Shown one piece after another: positions 38,858-45,942 of a stretch of 45,942 bases of DNA (position 1 is the stretch's first letter; each line of letters begins with the position of its first letter). This DNA comes from an uncultured Oscillospiraceae bacterium (lineage in GTDB: Bacteria; Bacillota; Clostridia; Oscillospirales; Oscillospiraceae), in the NCBI GenBank assembly GCA_910587785.1, contig CAJUOA010000012.1, positions 1 to 45,942 on the forward strand. Reading direction: 5' to 3'. The notes below the pieces were generated by a model that did no database searches, was not told the DNA's origin, and was given only the letters and a program-made list of their open reading frames with translations. The position numbers and the translations under genes are program-made.

Positions 38858-40750
38858 TCAGATCAAAAGCATCCCATGTTCCGGGGGGACAGCGACAAAG
38901 AGCTTGCCGCCGACAGAGGGGAACTTGCCGCCGGTAAGGACGTCGTTGGCGAAGGGGGCGTCCCAGGGGAGCTCCAGGCAGGCGGGGGAGGTCCCAGTGT
39001 TGAAGACGGCGGTGGAGGTCTCGCCCTCCAGCTCCCGGGCGAAAGCCAGGAGGGGGCCCTCGGCGTAGAGCCAGCGGAGCTCTCCGGACTGGAGGGAGGG
39101 CCTCTGCCGCCGGAGGGTCCCCAGGCGGAGGAAGTGGGCTTGCAGCTCCCGGTCCTCCCGGCCCCAGGGGAAGGTGCCGCGATTCATGGGGTCCTCCCAG
39201 CCCTCCATGCCCGCCTCGTCGCCATAGAAGACAGTGGGGGAGCCGGGAAAGGCGTAGAGCAGGAGGGCCGCCATGCGCACCCGCCGGAGGCCCCGGACCC
39301 GCGCCTCGGGGGAGAGGCGGAAGGCCGCGCGCTCCCGCCGGGTGGCCGGAGGCGTCTCGGGTCCGCCCAGGAGGGTCAGGATGCGGGGGGTGTCGTGGGT
39401 GCCCAGGAGGTTCATGGCACTGTAGAAGGCGGGACGGGGGTAGTTCTCCCGGATGGTCTCCATGGCCTCCCGGAAGTCCTCCGCGCCGTAGGGGGAGGCG
39501 TCCTCGCTCCGGCCCAGGAGGTAGCTCAGGGCCGCGGTGCGGAAGGGGTAGTTCATCAGACTGTGGGTCTCGCTCCCCAGGAGGTACTTCCGGCGGCGGT
39601 CATAGGCGACTTTGTTGCTCCCGTCCTCCCAGACCTCGCCCAAGAGAAAGCTGTCCGGCTTCTCCTCCGCCATGGCGGCGCGGATGCGGGCGATGAACTC
39701 GTCGGGGAGCTCGTCGGCCACGTCCAGACGCCAGGCGTCCGCCCCGGCCCGGAGCCACCGCCGGATGACGGAGCACTCCCCGTCCACGATGAAGTTCCCG
39801 TATTCCGGGTGCTCCTCGTTCACCGCCGGGAGGGTCCGCACGCCCCACCAGGCGTCGTATTTGTCCGGCCAGGACTGGAAGGTGTACCAGGAGAAGTAGG
39901 GGCTCTCCCGGCTCTGGGCCGCGCCGGGGTCCGGATAGAAGCCGTTGGCGTTGAAGTAGCGGCTGTTGCTCCCGGTGTGGTTGAAGACGCCGTCCAGCAT
40001 CACCCGCATCCCCAGGGCGTGGGCCCGGGCGCAGAGGCTTCGGAAGTCCGCCTCCGTGCCCAGGAGGGGGTCCACGGCCTCGTAGTCGGCAGTGTTGTAG
40101 CGGTGATTGCTCTCCGCCTCAAAGATGGGGCAGAGGTAGAGCGTCGTCACCCCCAGATTTTTCAGATACTCCAGCTTCTCCTCGATGCCCGCCAGGGTGC
40201 CCCCAAAGAAGTCCCGGCCCTGGTCGTCCCCCTGGTCCTCGTTGAGCTCCACTGGCTCGTCCCAGCTCTGGTGGAGCACCCGGCTGCCCACCAGGCCCTC
40301 CACGGAGGGCGTGCCGGTGCGGCGGAAGCGGTCGGGGAAGATCTGGTAGGTGACACCCTGCCCGAACCACTTGGGGGTGGGGAGGGAGGCGTTGTAGACC
40401 GTCTGCTGCCAAAGGCGGCGGGGCTCCTCCCGGGAGAGGCCGTCCCGGCCCAGGCAGACGGTGCCGCCGTCGAAGTGGCGGAACTGGAAGTAGTACCAGA
40501 CCAGCTCCGGCTCAGCGGGGGCCTGGAAGGTGCCGGAGAAGACGGACCGGTCCCCCTCGTCGGGGAGGAAGGGGAGGAGGATCTCCTGCCGCTGGTTGGC
40601 GAACTCGTGGACAGCGACCAGGGTGCAGGAGCAAAAGCCCTCCGACCTGGGAGGGCGGAGGGTGAAGTGGACCTCCGTGCCGCAGGGGACTGCCCCATAG
40701 GGGGTCTTACAGCTGGAGTCCTTGGAATCGAAAACGGATGAGGTGTCCAT
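38858..40750 (-). CDS. GH13 alpha-glucanase (neopullulanase/cyclomaltodextrinase type)
   Basis: 630 residues. An N-terminal beta-sandwich (about 1-120, CBM34-like in position) precedes the GH13 (beta/alpha)8 barrel. All four family regions are present: DGVFNH (253-258), RLDVADE with nucleophile D343, GEVWED with acid/base E372, and GTHDTP with D453. There is no signal peptide, so it is cytoplasmic, acting on imported maltodextrins or on internal glycogen. The beta-sandwich plus barrel suggests the maltogenic amylase/neopullulanase group; exact specificity is unknown. RBS AGGAGC. It is flanked by parS sites 2 and 3. Confidence 0.9.
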   Translation of the reverse strand: MDTSSVFDSKDSSCKTPYGAVPCGTEVHFTLRPPRSEGFCSCTLVAVHEFANQRQEILLPFLPDEGDRSVFSGTFQAPAEPELVWYYFQFRHFDGGTVCLGRDGLSREEPRRLWQQTVYNASLPTPKWFGQGVTYQIFPDRFRRTGTPSVEGLVGSRVLHQSWDEPVELNEDQGDDQGRDFFGGTLAGIEEKLEYLKNLGVTTLYLCPIFEAESNHRYNTADYEAVDPLLGTEADFRSLCARAHALGMRVMLDGVFNHTGSNSRYFNANGFYPDPGAAQSRESPYFSWYTFQSWPDKYDAWWGVRTLPAVNEEHPEYGNFIVDGECSVIRRWLRAGADAWRLDVADELPDEFIARIRAAMAEEKPDSFLLGEVWEDGSNKVAYDRRRKYLLGSETHSLMNYPFRTAALSYLLGRSEDASPYGAEDFREAMETIRENYPRPAFYSAMNLLGTHDTPRILTLLGGPETPPATRRERAAFRLSPEARVRGLRRVRMAALLLYAFPGSPTVFYGDEAGMEGWEDPMNRGTFPWGREDRELQAHFLRLGTLRRQRPSLQSGELRWLYAEGPLLAFARELEGETSTAVFNTGTSPACLELPWDAPFANDVLTGGKFPSVGGKLFVAVPPEHGMLLI

Positions 40751-40794
40751 AGGTGAATGGCTCCTTACATAAAATACGGGCAGGCTGCGCCGGA

Positions 40795-40810
40795 TGTTTC
40801 ACGTGAAACA
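40795..40810. promoter_or_regulatory. parS centromere site 3
   Basis: TGTTTCACGTGAAACA, identical to site 1. It sits between the stop of the 40818 gene and the start of the GH13 gene, about 45 bp before the latter, so bound ParB could hinder transcription into the GH13 gene. Confidence 0.9.
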
Positions 40811-40817
40811 CTGAGCG

Positions 40818-41282
40818 CTATTGCGGCTCATAGTCCAGGCTCTCCACGGGGACGAAGATGCCCCACTCGCCCCGGAGCTGGACCACCGCATCGGGGTGTT
40901 TGGGATCAGCGGGGCCCATGTAGGCCACTACGGCCTCAGGGTAGGTCTCGTTGGACCAGAAGGCGTAGGGGGTGCGGCGGGGGAGGCAGCTGGACTCGCC
41001 CTCCCGGACGGGCGCGCGGTCCGGCGTGTAGGCGTAGGTGTAGCCGTCGATATCGGTCAGCTCCAAGTCAATGGGGCAGAGGTAGGAGGAGCGGGCTTCC
41101 AGCCTCCAGGTCCGCCCGTCCAGCACCACTTCCGGGAGGGGGGCAAAGCCGGTATGGGGACTTGCGTTCATGAAAATGACCACGCGGGGCGTCCCGGCGA
41201 GGGGGCCGTTGGTAGCGATCACGTAGACAAGGAGGACGCAGCAGCAGAGAAGGAAAAACCGCAGAAGCTTCTTTATTCGCAT
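40818..41282 (-). CDS. Hypothetical membrane-anchored protein
   Basis: 154 residues. A basic start (MRIKK) and an N-terminal helix at about 6-24 with three adjacent Cys (CCC) are followed by an outer domain rich in Pro and aromatic residues (LEARSSYLCPIDLELTDIDGYTYAY in part). The cysteines could be a degenerate lipobox, but the order does not fit well. RBS GAAAGGAG. No family recognised. It follows ppk1 across the repeat at 41320-41383. Confidence 0.6.
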   Translation of the reverse strand: MRIKKLLRFFLLCCCVLLVYVIATNGPLAGTPRVVIFMNASPHTGFAPLPEVVLDGRTWRLEARSSYLCPIDLELTDIDGYTYAYTPDRAPVREGESSCLPRRTPYAFWSNETYPEAVVAYMGPADPKHPDAVVQLRGEWGIFVPVESLDYEPQ

Positions 41283-41319
41283 AATACGCTCCTTTCCTGA
41301 CGCAAAGGCGAAACAACGT

Positions 41320-41383
41320 TTCGCCGCAAAAAGTTTTTCTTCTTTTGCTGCTTTTCTTCTTTGTACACAAAGAAGAAAAGCAG
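41320..41383 (-). repeat. Modular hairpin repeat directly after ppk1
   Basis: On the minus strand it follows the ppk1 TAA at once: stem GCTTTTCTTCTTTGT/ACAAAGAAGAAAAGC, tail AGCAAAAGAAGAAAAAC then TTTTTG. A hairpin GGCGAAAC/GTTTCGCC at about 41307-41325 then completes the module order. Confidence 0.7.
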
Positions 41384-43522
41384 TTATCTCCGGCGGAAAG
41401 CGCCGAAGATGCGGTGGAGGCCCTTGGGGCGCTTGGGCTTGGGGGGCGCGGGGCGGTGGATGGTCTTGGCCATGAAGACCTCCTGGCTGTTGCAGGGGGC
41501 AAGGGAGTTGACCTTGCGGCAGTAGGAGCCGTCGGGAAGGAGGGAGGATGCCTTCACGTTGTCCTCCAGCTGCGTGTGGAGGATCCAGAGGAGCTGCCCT
41601 TTGACCTCCTGGTCATAGATGGGGCAGGCGATCTCCACCCGGCGGTCCAGGTTGCGGGTCATGAGGTCCGCGGAGGCGATAAAGAGCTTCGTGTCCGCCC
41701 CGCGGCCAAAGCAGTAGATCCGCCCGTGCTCCAGATACCGGCCCACGATGCTGGTGACATGGACGTTCTCCGTCTGCCCGGCGATGCCGGGACGGAGACA
41801 GCAGATGCCCCGCAAAATCAGCTGTACCTGGACCCCCGCCCGGGAGGCGCCGGCTAATTTGTCCATGACCTCCCGCTCCGTCATAGAGTTGGCCTTGATG
41901 CAGATGTAGCCCTCGGGGCCCTTGGCGATCTCGCCGTCGATGAGCTCCAGAAGCTTCGATTTGATGCCCGCGGGGGCCACCAGCAGGTGCCGGTGGGTGC
42001 CCTCCAGATTGCCGATGAGCATGTTCTGGAAGAAGACGGTCCCGTCCAGCCCGATCTGCTCGTTGGCGGTCATGAGGCTCAGGTCGGTGTACATGGCGTT
42101 GGTGCGCTCGTTGTAGTTGCCGGTGCCCACCTGGGTGATGTAGCTGAGGCGGTCCCCACGGCGCATGGTGATCAGACAGAGCTTGCTGTGGCACTTGTAG
42201 TCCTCCACGCCGTAGATCACCTGACACCCGGATTCCTCCAGGAGGCGGGACCAGGAGATGTTGTTGGCCTCGTCGAACCGGGCGCGGAGCTCCATAAGGA
42301 CCGTGACCTCCTTCCCGTTCTCCGCCGCCCGGCAGAGGATGCGGGCGATGCGGGAGGAGGAGGCGAGACGGTAGATGGTGATCTTGATGGAGATGACCTC
42401 CGGGTCCTCCGCCGCCTCGCTGAGGAGCCGGAGGAAGGGGTCCACCGTGTCGAAGGGGAAGAAGAGCAGGCGGTCCCGGCGGCGGATCTGCTCGATCATG
42501 CTGCCCGTTTTGTCCAGGTCCTCCGGCCACCGGGGCACGTAGGGCGGGAAGGACAGGGGGGCGGAGACATCCTCCGGGAGGGAGGAGATAAGGGAGAAGA
42601 TATACTTCATGTTCAGCGGGGCCTGGTCCACGTAGATCTGCCGGCCCTCCACGCCGATGCGGGTCTTGAGGAGCTTGAGGAAGTCCCGGCCGATCTTCCG
42701 GGAGAGCTCCAGTCGGACGGCGGAGAGGTTGGCCCGCTTCTTGAGGAGCTTGCTCATGTGACTGCGGATGTCCTCGTCGCTGTCGGAAAATTTTTCCTCA
42801 TCAAAGCTCAGGTCCGCGTTCCGCGTGACGCAGAGGACGCAGGCGCTCTCCAGCTTGTAGCCGCCAAAGAGGCTCTCGGCCGCATGCTCGACGATGGTCT
42901 CCATGCGCACGAAGCGCTTCGGGTCCCCGGGCATGGGGAGGAAGGGGTCCAGGTTCCCCGGCACGGGGATGAGGCCCAGGGAGGGCGCGGCGGCGCTCTT
43001 CTTCCCGTGGAGCAGGGCGGCTACGTACAGGGCTTTATTGGCCAAGTGGGGGAAGGGGTGGTGGCTGTCCACGATCTGGGGGGAGAGGACGGGGAGGATA
43101 CGGGTCTTGTAGTAATTGCCGGCATACCGGCGCTCCTCCGGCGTCAGCTCGTCCATGGTGAGGTCGCAGATGCCCTGCTGGCGCAGGAGGGCGGCCACGT
43201 CGGTGTAGAGCCGGTTTTTGATCTCCACCAGGCCGGGGATTACGCTGTAGACGGCCTCCAATTGCTCCATGGGGGTCAGCCCTGTCTTGTTGTCGGTCTG
43301 CTCCGGGGAGACCAGGCTGAGGTCAAAGAGGCTCCCCACCCGGACCATGAAAAATTCGTCCAAATTGCTGGTAAAGATGGAAATGAATTTCAGCCGCTCC
43401 AGCAGCGGCACGGCGCTGTCCCCCGCCTCCTCCAGCACGCGGCGGTTAAAGCGGAGCCAGCTGAGCTCACGATTCTGGGTATAGGCATAGGCGGCGTTCT
43501 TTTCTTCCTGATCCTTCGGCAT
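41384..43522 (-). CDS. ppk1: Polyphosphate kinase 1
   Basis: 712 residues, the normal PPK1 length. It has the N-terminal domain (RELSWLRFNRRVLEEA, then FTSNLDEFFMVRVG near 51-63), the head domain, and two phospholipase-D-like catalytic domains. The phospho-accepting histidine is H445 in YKCHSKLCLI; SADLMTRNLDRRVEI lies near 648. It reversibly makes polyphosphate from ATP. ATG 43522 has GGGAGGA upstream, and the coding frame upstream of it is not supported. Its promoter is TTGTCA-17-TGC-TATAAT. No ppx or pho genes are beside it. Confidence 0.94.
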   Translation of the reverse strand: MPKDQEEKNAAYAYTQNRELSWLRFNRRVLEEAGDSAVPLLERLKFISIFTSNLDEFFMVRVGSLFDLSLVSPEQTDNKTGLTPMEQLEAVYSVIPGLVEIKNRLYTDVAALLRQQGICDLTMDELTPEERRYAGNYYKTRILPVLSPQIVDSHHPFPHLANKALYVAALLHGKKSAAAPSLGLIPVPGNLDPFLPMPGDPKRFVRMETIVEHAAESLFGGYKLESACVLCVTRNADLSFDEEKFSDSDEDIRSHMSKLLKKRANLSAVRLELSRKIGRDFLKLLKTRIGVEGRQIYVDQAPLNMKYIFSLISSLPEDVSAPLSFPPYVPRWPEDLDKTGSMIEQIRRRDRLLFFPFDTVDPFLRLLSEAAEDPEVISIKITIYRLASSSRIARILCRAAENGKEVTVLMELRARFDEANNISWSRLLEESGCQVIYGVEDYKCHSKLCLITMRRGDRLSYITQVGTGNYNERTNAMYTDLSLMTANEQIGLDGTVFFQNMLIGNLEGTHRHLLVAPAGIKSKLLELIDGEIAKGPEGYICIKANSMTEREVMDKLAGASRAGVQVQLILRGICCLRPGIAGQTENVHVTSIVGRYLEHGRIYCFGRGADTKLFIASADLMTRNLDRRVEIACPIYDQEVKGQLLWILHTQLEDNVKASSLLPDGSYCRKVNSLAPCNSQEVFMAKTIHRPAPPKPKRPKGLHRIFGAFRRR

Positions 43523-43573
43523 AACGGTTCCTCCCACCCTCCGGGGAACGGCCCCCGGATGCTTCGTTCCTTT

Positions 43574-43602
43574 ATTATAGCATTTGTTCACAGGATTGAC
43601 AA
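43574..43602 (-). promoter_or_regulatory. Extended -10 promoter of ppk1
   Basis: TTGTCA (43602-43597) and TGC-TATAAT (-10 at 43579-43574) on the minus strand with 17-bp spacing, about 50 bp before the start codon. Confidence 0.7.
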
Positions 43603-43646
43603 GTCCCAGACGTTTTGAGAATGTATCTTCCGGAAAAGGAACGATC

Positions 43647-44168
43647 TCAGTACCGGAACCCGTCGGGAATGCGGATGTAAGCCCGGATATGTGCGTCCAT
43701 AGGCCGACGCATGATCCGGGAGATGTTATCGTCGAGGGTGTTGCCCTCCGCAGTGATGAGCGCGCCGTCCCGGGCCTCCAGGACGATGCCGATGTGGTCG
43801 TGCTCCTCACCGCAAAACACCCGGTCAAAGAGGACGATGTCTCCGGGGCCGGGGTGGAAGCAGTCTCCGGGTTTATGGTACTCCAGGCGGGGATCGCCGA
43901 GGGCGAACTCCTCCCAGCCGCCGCAGCCTGCGAGGCTGCATGTCACGCACTGGTCCGGGCTGTAGGGGATGGCGAACCCCGCCTCGATGCAGCAGTGGTA
44001 GACAAAGGCCGCGCACCAGAGCCGGTCCGCCTCCCGGAGGTTCCACTTGGGGAAGCGGCGGACGATGGGGTCGAGGTTGGACTCCCTGCCGGGGAGATAT
44101 CCGTGGAAGGGCTTCAGGGCCGCTTCCCGCGCGGCAAAAGCGAGTGCCTCTCTTGTTGCGTTTTCCAT
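43647..44168 (-). CDS. CHAP-domain hydrolase-like protein
   Basis: 173 residues. The CHAP (NlpC/P60-related amidase) active-site Cys is in RLWCAAFVYHCC (about 48-59), and the catalytic His in EEHDHIGIV (about 126-134). GPGDIVLFDR is the usual strand between. It would cleave peptide amide bonds, typically in peptidoglycan. There is no signal peptide or membrane helix, which is unusual for a wall hydrolase. ATG 44168 follows GGAGGTCAG. Its promoter is TTGAAT-17-TGC-TATAAT at 44224-44196. Divergent from the BMP lipoprotein. Confidence 0.8.
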   Translation of the reverse strand: MENATREALAFAAREAALKPFHGYLPGRESNLDPIVRRFPKWNLREADRLWCAAFVYHCCIEAGFAIPYSPDQCVTCSLAGCGGWEEFALGDPRLEYHKPGDCFHPGPGDIVLFDRVFCGEEHDHIGIVLEARDGALITAEGNTLDDNISRIMRRPMDAHIRAYIRIPDGFRY

Positions 44169-44195
44169 AACTGACCTCCGGATTTTGGTCTGACC

Positions 44196-44224
44196 ATTAT
44201 AGCATGGGCGGAGGGACGATTCAA
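44196..44224 (-). promoter_or_regulatory. Extended -10 promoter of the CHAP gene
   Basis: TTGAAT (44224-44219) and TGC-TATAAT (-10 at 44201-44196) on the minus strand, 17-bp spacing. Between this promoter and the BMP promoter lies an inverted repeat TCCCGCCC/GGGCGGGA (44266-44302) with an inner GGGC/GCCC stem. Confidence 0.7.
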
Positions 44225-44327
44225 TCTGTTTTTGCGAATTGCCCATGGAATATGGCGCCTGCGGGTCCCGCCCCCAGGGCAAAGCCCGCAGCTTGGGCGG
44301 GATTTCACCGCTATCCCAATTTTCCGG

Positions 44328-44356
44328 TTGCTTTCCGGAAAAATAAGGTGTATAAT
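44328..44356 (+). promoter_or_regulatory. Promoter of the BMP lipoprotein gene
   Basis: TTGCTT (44328-44333) and TATAAT (44351-44356), 17 bp apart. The roughly 90-nt leader has a perfect 8-bp hairpin GGCGCGGG/CCCGCGCC at 44377-44398. No purine riboswitch core was recognised. Confidence 0.7.
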
Positions 44357-44451
44357 ACCCGTATGCGGCCCGGCCGGGCGCGGGAGAGAACCCGCGCCGC
44401 GTCTCTTTGCACCGGGCGGCAAAATCAACAAAAGGAAAGGTAGATTGAAGC

Positions 44452-45708
44452 ATGAAGAAGTTTCTGGCTCTGCTGCTGGCGCTGACCATGGTCCTGGCCC
44501 TTGTGGCCTGCGGCGGCGACGACGGCAAGAAGGACGACAACAAGGATCAGACCCCCTCCACTCCCACCGACACCACCCCCAGCGACACCACCACCCCCAG
44601 CGAGCCCTCCGAGCCCGCCGGCGGCGAGACCTACAAGGTCGCCATGGTCACCGACTACGGCGACATCACCGACCAGTCCTTCAACCAGACCACCTATGAG
44701 GCCTGCAAGGAGTACTGCGACGGCGCGGGCCTCGACTTCAAGTACTACAAGCCCAACGACAACTCCACCGCCGGCCGCGTGGCTATGGTGGACGCCGCCG
44801 TGGCCGACGGCTACAACATCATCGTCATGCCCGGCTACGCTTTCGGCGGCACCATCGTCGAGACCTCCAGCGTCTACCCCGACGTGAAGTTTATCGCTTT
44901 GGACGTGGCTGCCGGCGACATCCTGGAGGCCGCCCTGGGCGACCAGTACGACTACAACCCCGCCAACTGGAACGTGGGCGACTACTACAACACCGATAAC
45001 GTCTACTGCGCCATCTACCAGGAGGAGCTGTGCGGCTACATGGCCGGTTACGCCGCCGTGAAGCTGGGCTACCGCCACCTGGGCTTCCTGGGCGGCATGG
45101 CTGTCCCCGCCGTGCAGCGCTACGGCTACGGTTACGTCCAGGGCGTGGACGCCGCGGCCAAGGAGCTGGGCGTTGAGGGCGAGGTCACCGTGGAGTACGT
45201 ATACGGCGGCCAGTTCAACGGCGATGCCGACATCACCGCCTTCATGGACACCTGGTACGCCGGCGGCACGGAGATCGTCTTCGCCTGCGGCGGCGGCATC
45301 TACATCTCCGCCGCTGAGGCCGCGGCCAAGGTGGGCGGCAAGGTCATCGGCGTGGACGTGGACCAGGCCGGCATCATCGACGCCTACGGCGAGGGCATGA
45401 CCGTCACCTCCGCCATGAAGGGCCTGGCCCCCGCCACCAAGGACACCCTCAAGGCTGTCATCGAGGACGGCAATTGGGCCAACTACGCCGGGAAGATCGA
45501 GACCCTGGGCCTGGTCTCCGGCACCGATCCCGAGGCCAACTACGTCCAGCTGCCAATGGGCACCACTCAGTGGGCCGACGGCTTCACTCAGGAGGACTAC
45601 AAGGCTCTCGTGGCCGACATGTTCTCCGGCAAGGTGACCGTGTCCAACGACACCTCCGCCATGCCCGCCGTCAGCGTCACTGTCAACGATCAGGGCGCGA
45701 TCAAGTAA
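44452..45708 (+). CDS. BMP-family ABC transporter substrate-binding lipoprotein
   Basis: 418 residues. The lipobox ends at C20 (LVAC), followed by a Gly/Asp/Lys then Thr/Pro/Ser linker to about residue 60. The BMP (basic membrane protein/PnrA-like) domain starts VAMVTDYGDITDQSFNQ, the family's nucleoside-binding start. It continues with LGFLGGMAVPAVQRYGYGYVQGV and VFACGGGIYISAAEAA. Known members capture purine nucleosides. The DNA is strongly GC3-biased, like oppA, suggesting high expression. The transporter's ATPase and permease genes are not in the window and may lie downstream. Confidence 0.9.
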   Translation: MKKFLALLLALTMVLALVACGGDDGKKDDNKDQTPSTPTDTTPSDTTTPSEPSEPAGGETYKVAMVTDYGDITDQSFNQTTYEACKEYCDGAGLDFKYYKPNDNSTAGRVAMVDAAVADGYNIIVMPGYAFGGTIVETSSVYPDVKFIALDVAAGDILEAALGDQYDYNPANWNVGDYYNTDNVYCAIYQEELCGYMAGYAAVKLGYRHLGFLGGMAVPAVQRYGYGYVQGVDAAAKELGVEGEVTVEYVYGGQFNGDADITAFMDTWYAGGTEIVFACGGGIYISAAEAAAKVGGKVIGVDVDQAGIIDAYGEGMTVTSAMKGLAPATKDTLKAVIEDGNWANYAGKIETLGLVSGTDPEANYVQLPMGTTQWADGFTQEDYKALVADMFSGKVTVSNDTSAMPAVSVTVNDQGAIK

Positions 45709-45725
45709 GATATCTCCGCAGGTTG

Positions 45726-45756
45726 GGAGCGGGTCCTTCGGGACCCGCTCCTTTTT
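45726..45756 (+). terminator. Intrinsic terminator with UUCG tetraloop
   Basis: Perfect 11-bp stem GGAGCGGGTCC/GGACCCGCTCC closed by TTCG and followed by five Ts, 17 nt past the BMP stop codon. Confidence 0.93.
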
Positions 45757-45847
45757 GCGGCGGGGCCCGCGGCTCCTTCGGAATATGAGAAATGGGTGGT
45801 CCACCGGGTAAAAGCGGCGGAAAATACGGCAAAATCAAAAATAAATT

Positions 45848-45876
45848 TTGCAAAATCGACGAAGGTATGGTATACT
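45848..45876 (+). promoter_or_regulatory. Promoter of a gene beyond the right edge
   Basis: TTGCAA (45848-45853) and TGG-TATACT (-10 at 45871-45876), 17 bp apart with an extended -10. No start codon with a binding site occurs before the window ends. By analogy with BMP loci, the ABC ATPase of the same transporter could follow, but this is a guess. Confidence 0.65.
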
Positions 45877-45942
45877 TGGTGGGACTACATGAAAGCCTGC
45901 GAATAAAAAGTCAAGCCCCAAAATGGAGTTGATGGCAGATTA

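Noticed and set aside
1..45942. tRNA, rRNA or CRISPR arrays
   Set aside because: No cloverleaf-like segment, rRNA sequence or regularly spaced direct repeats was recognised on either strand by eye.

Overview
The window comes from a GC-rich, endospore-forming Clostridia-class Firmicute. The best guess is an Oscillospiraceae gut anaerobe near Flavonifractor, Pseudoflavonifractor or Lawsonibacter. The reasons are spmA/spmB, a SpoVK-type AAA ATPase, an LtaS-family enzyme, the Gly/Thr/Pro-rich linkers on the lipoproteins, and the parA-parB-rsmG neighbourhood with Bacillus-type parS sites. No rRNA, tRNA, CRISPR or complete insertion sequence was recognised. The genus is inference.

Layout. 1-2847: a methionine operon (metY, a GNAT acetyltransferase, metA) that makes homocysteine by direct sulfhydrylation of O-acetylhomoserine. 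2958-7228: an ApbE flavin transferase, an AbrB-type regulator with a zinc-ribbon-like tail, spmAB, and a SpoVK-like AAA ATPase. 7420-14300: an accessory island with visibly lower GC. It holds a PadR regulator cassette with divergent promoters, three secreted proteins and two cytoplasmic proteins of unknown function, a gene fragment, a small membrane protein, and a 0.2-kb element with imperfect terminal inverted repeats. 14530-16589: AI-2E-family and AEC-family transporters. 16697-23041: a complete oligopeptide ABC transporter operon (oppABCDF plus a small membrane protein) behind a strong promoter and a structured leader. 23172-27174: a small helical protein divergent from an XRE regulator, an LtaS-like sulfatase-fold enzyme and an MFS transporter. 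27329-32368: aspS, a hypothetical protein and hisS as one unit, divergent from a ZIP metal transporter.

32546-38546, read on the minus strand: parA, parB, serS, a hypothetical protein, mscL, rsmG, a MinD-like ATPase and a methylglyoxal-synthase-fold protein. Three exact parS palindromes lie at 36877, 38829 and 40795, so the chromosome origin is probably not far outside the window. If these genes are co-oriented with replication, it lies to the right. 38858-44168: a GH13 alpha-glucanase, a hypothetical protein, polyphosphate kinase and a CHAP-domain hydrolase. 44328-45942: a BMP-family lipoprotein with a textbook terminator, then the promoter of a gene beyond the edge.

The most unusual features are non-coding. 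One parS site forms the stem of an apparent intrinsic terminator. A modular hairpin repeat recurs between genes. A second hairpin-array repeat occurs in opposite orientations on either side of parAB. Two facing TTGACA boxes form a palindrome at the PadR divergent promoter. Among proteins, the MgsA-like protein has lost its catalytic aspartate, and the low-GC secreted-protein island is the best candidate for an undescribed system.
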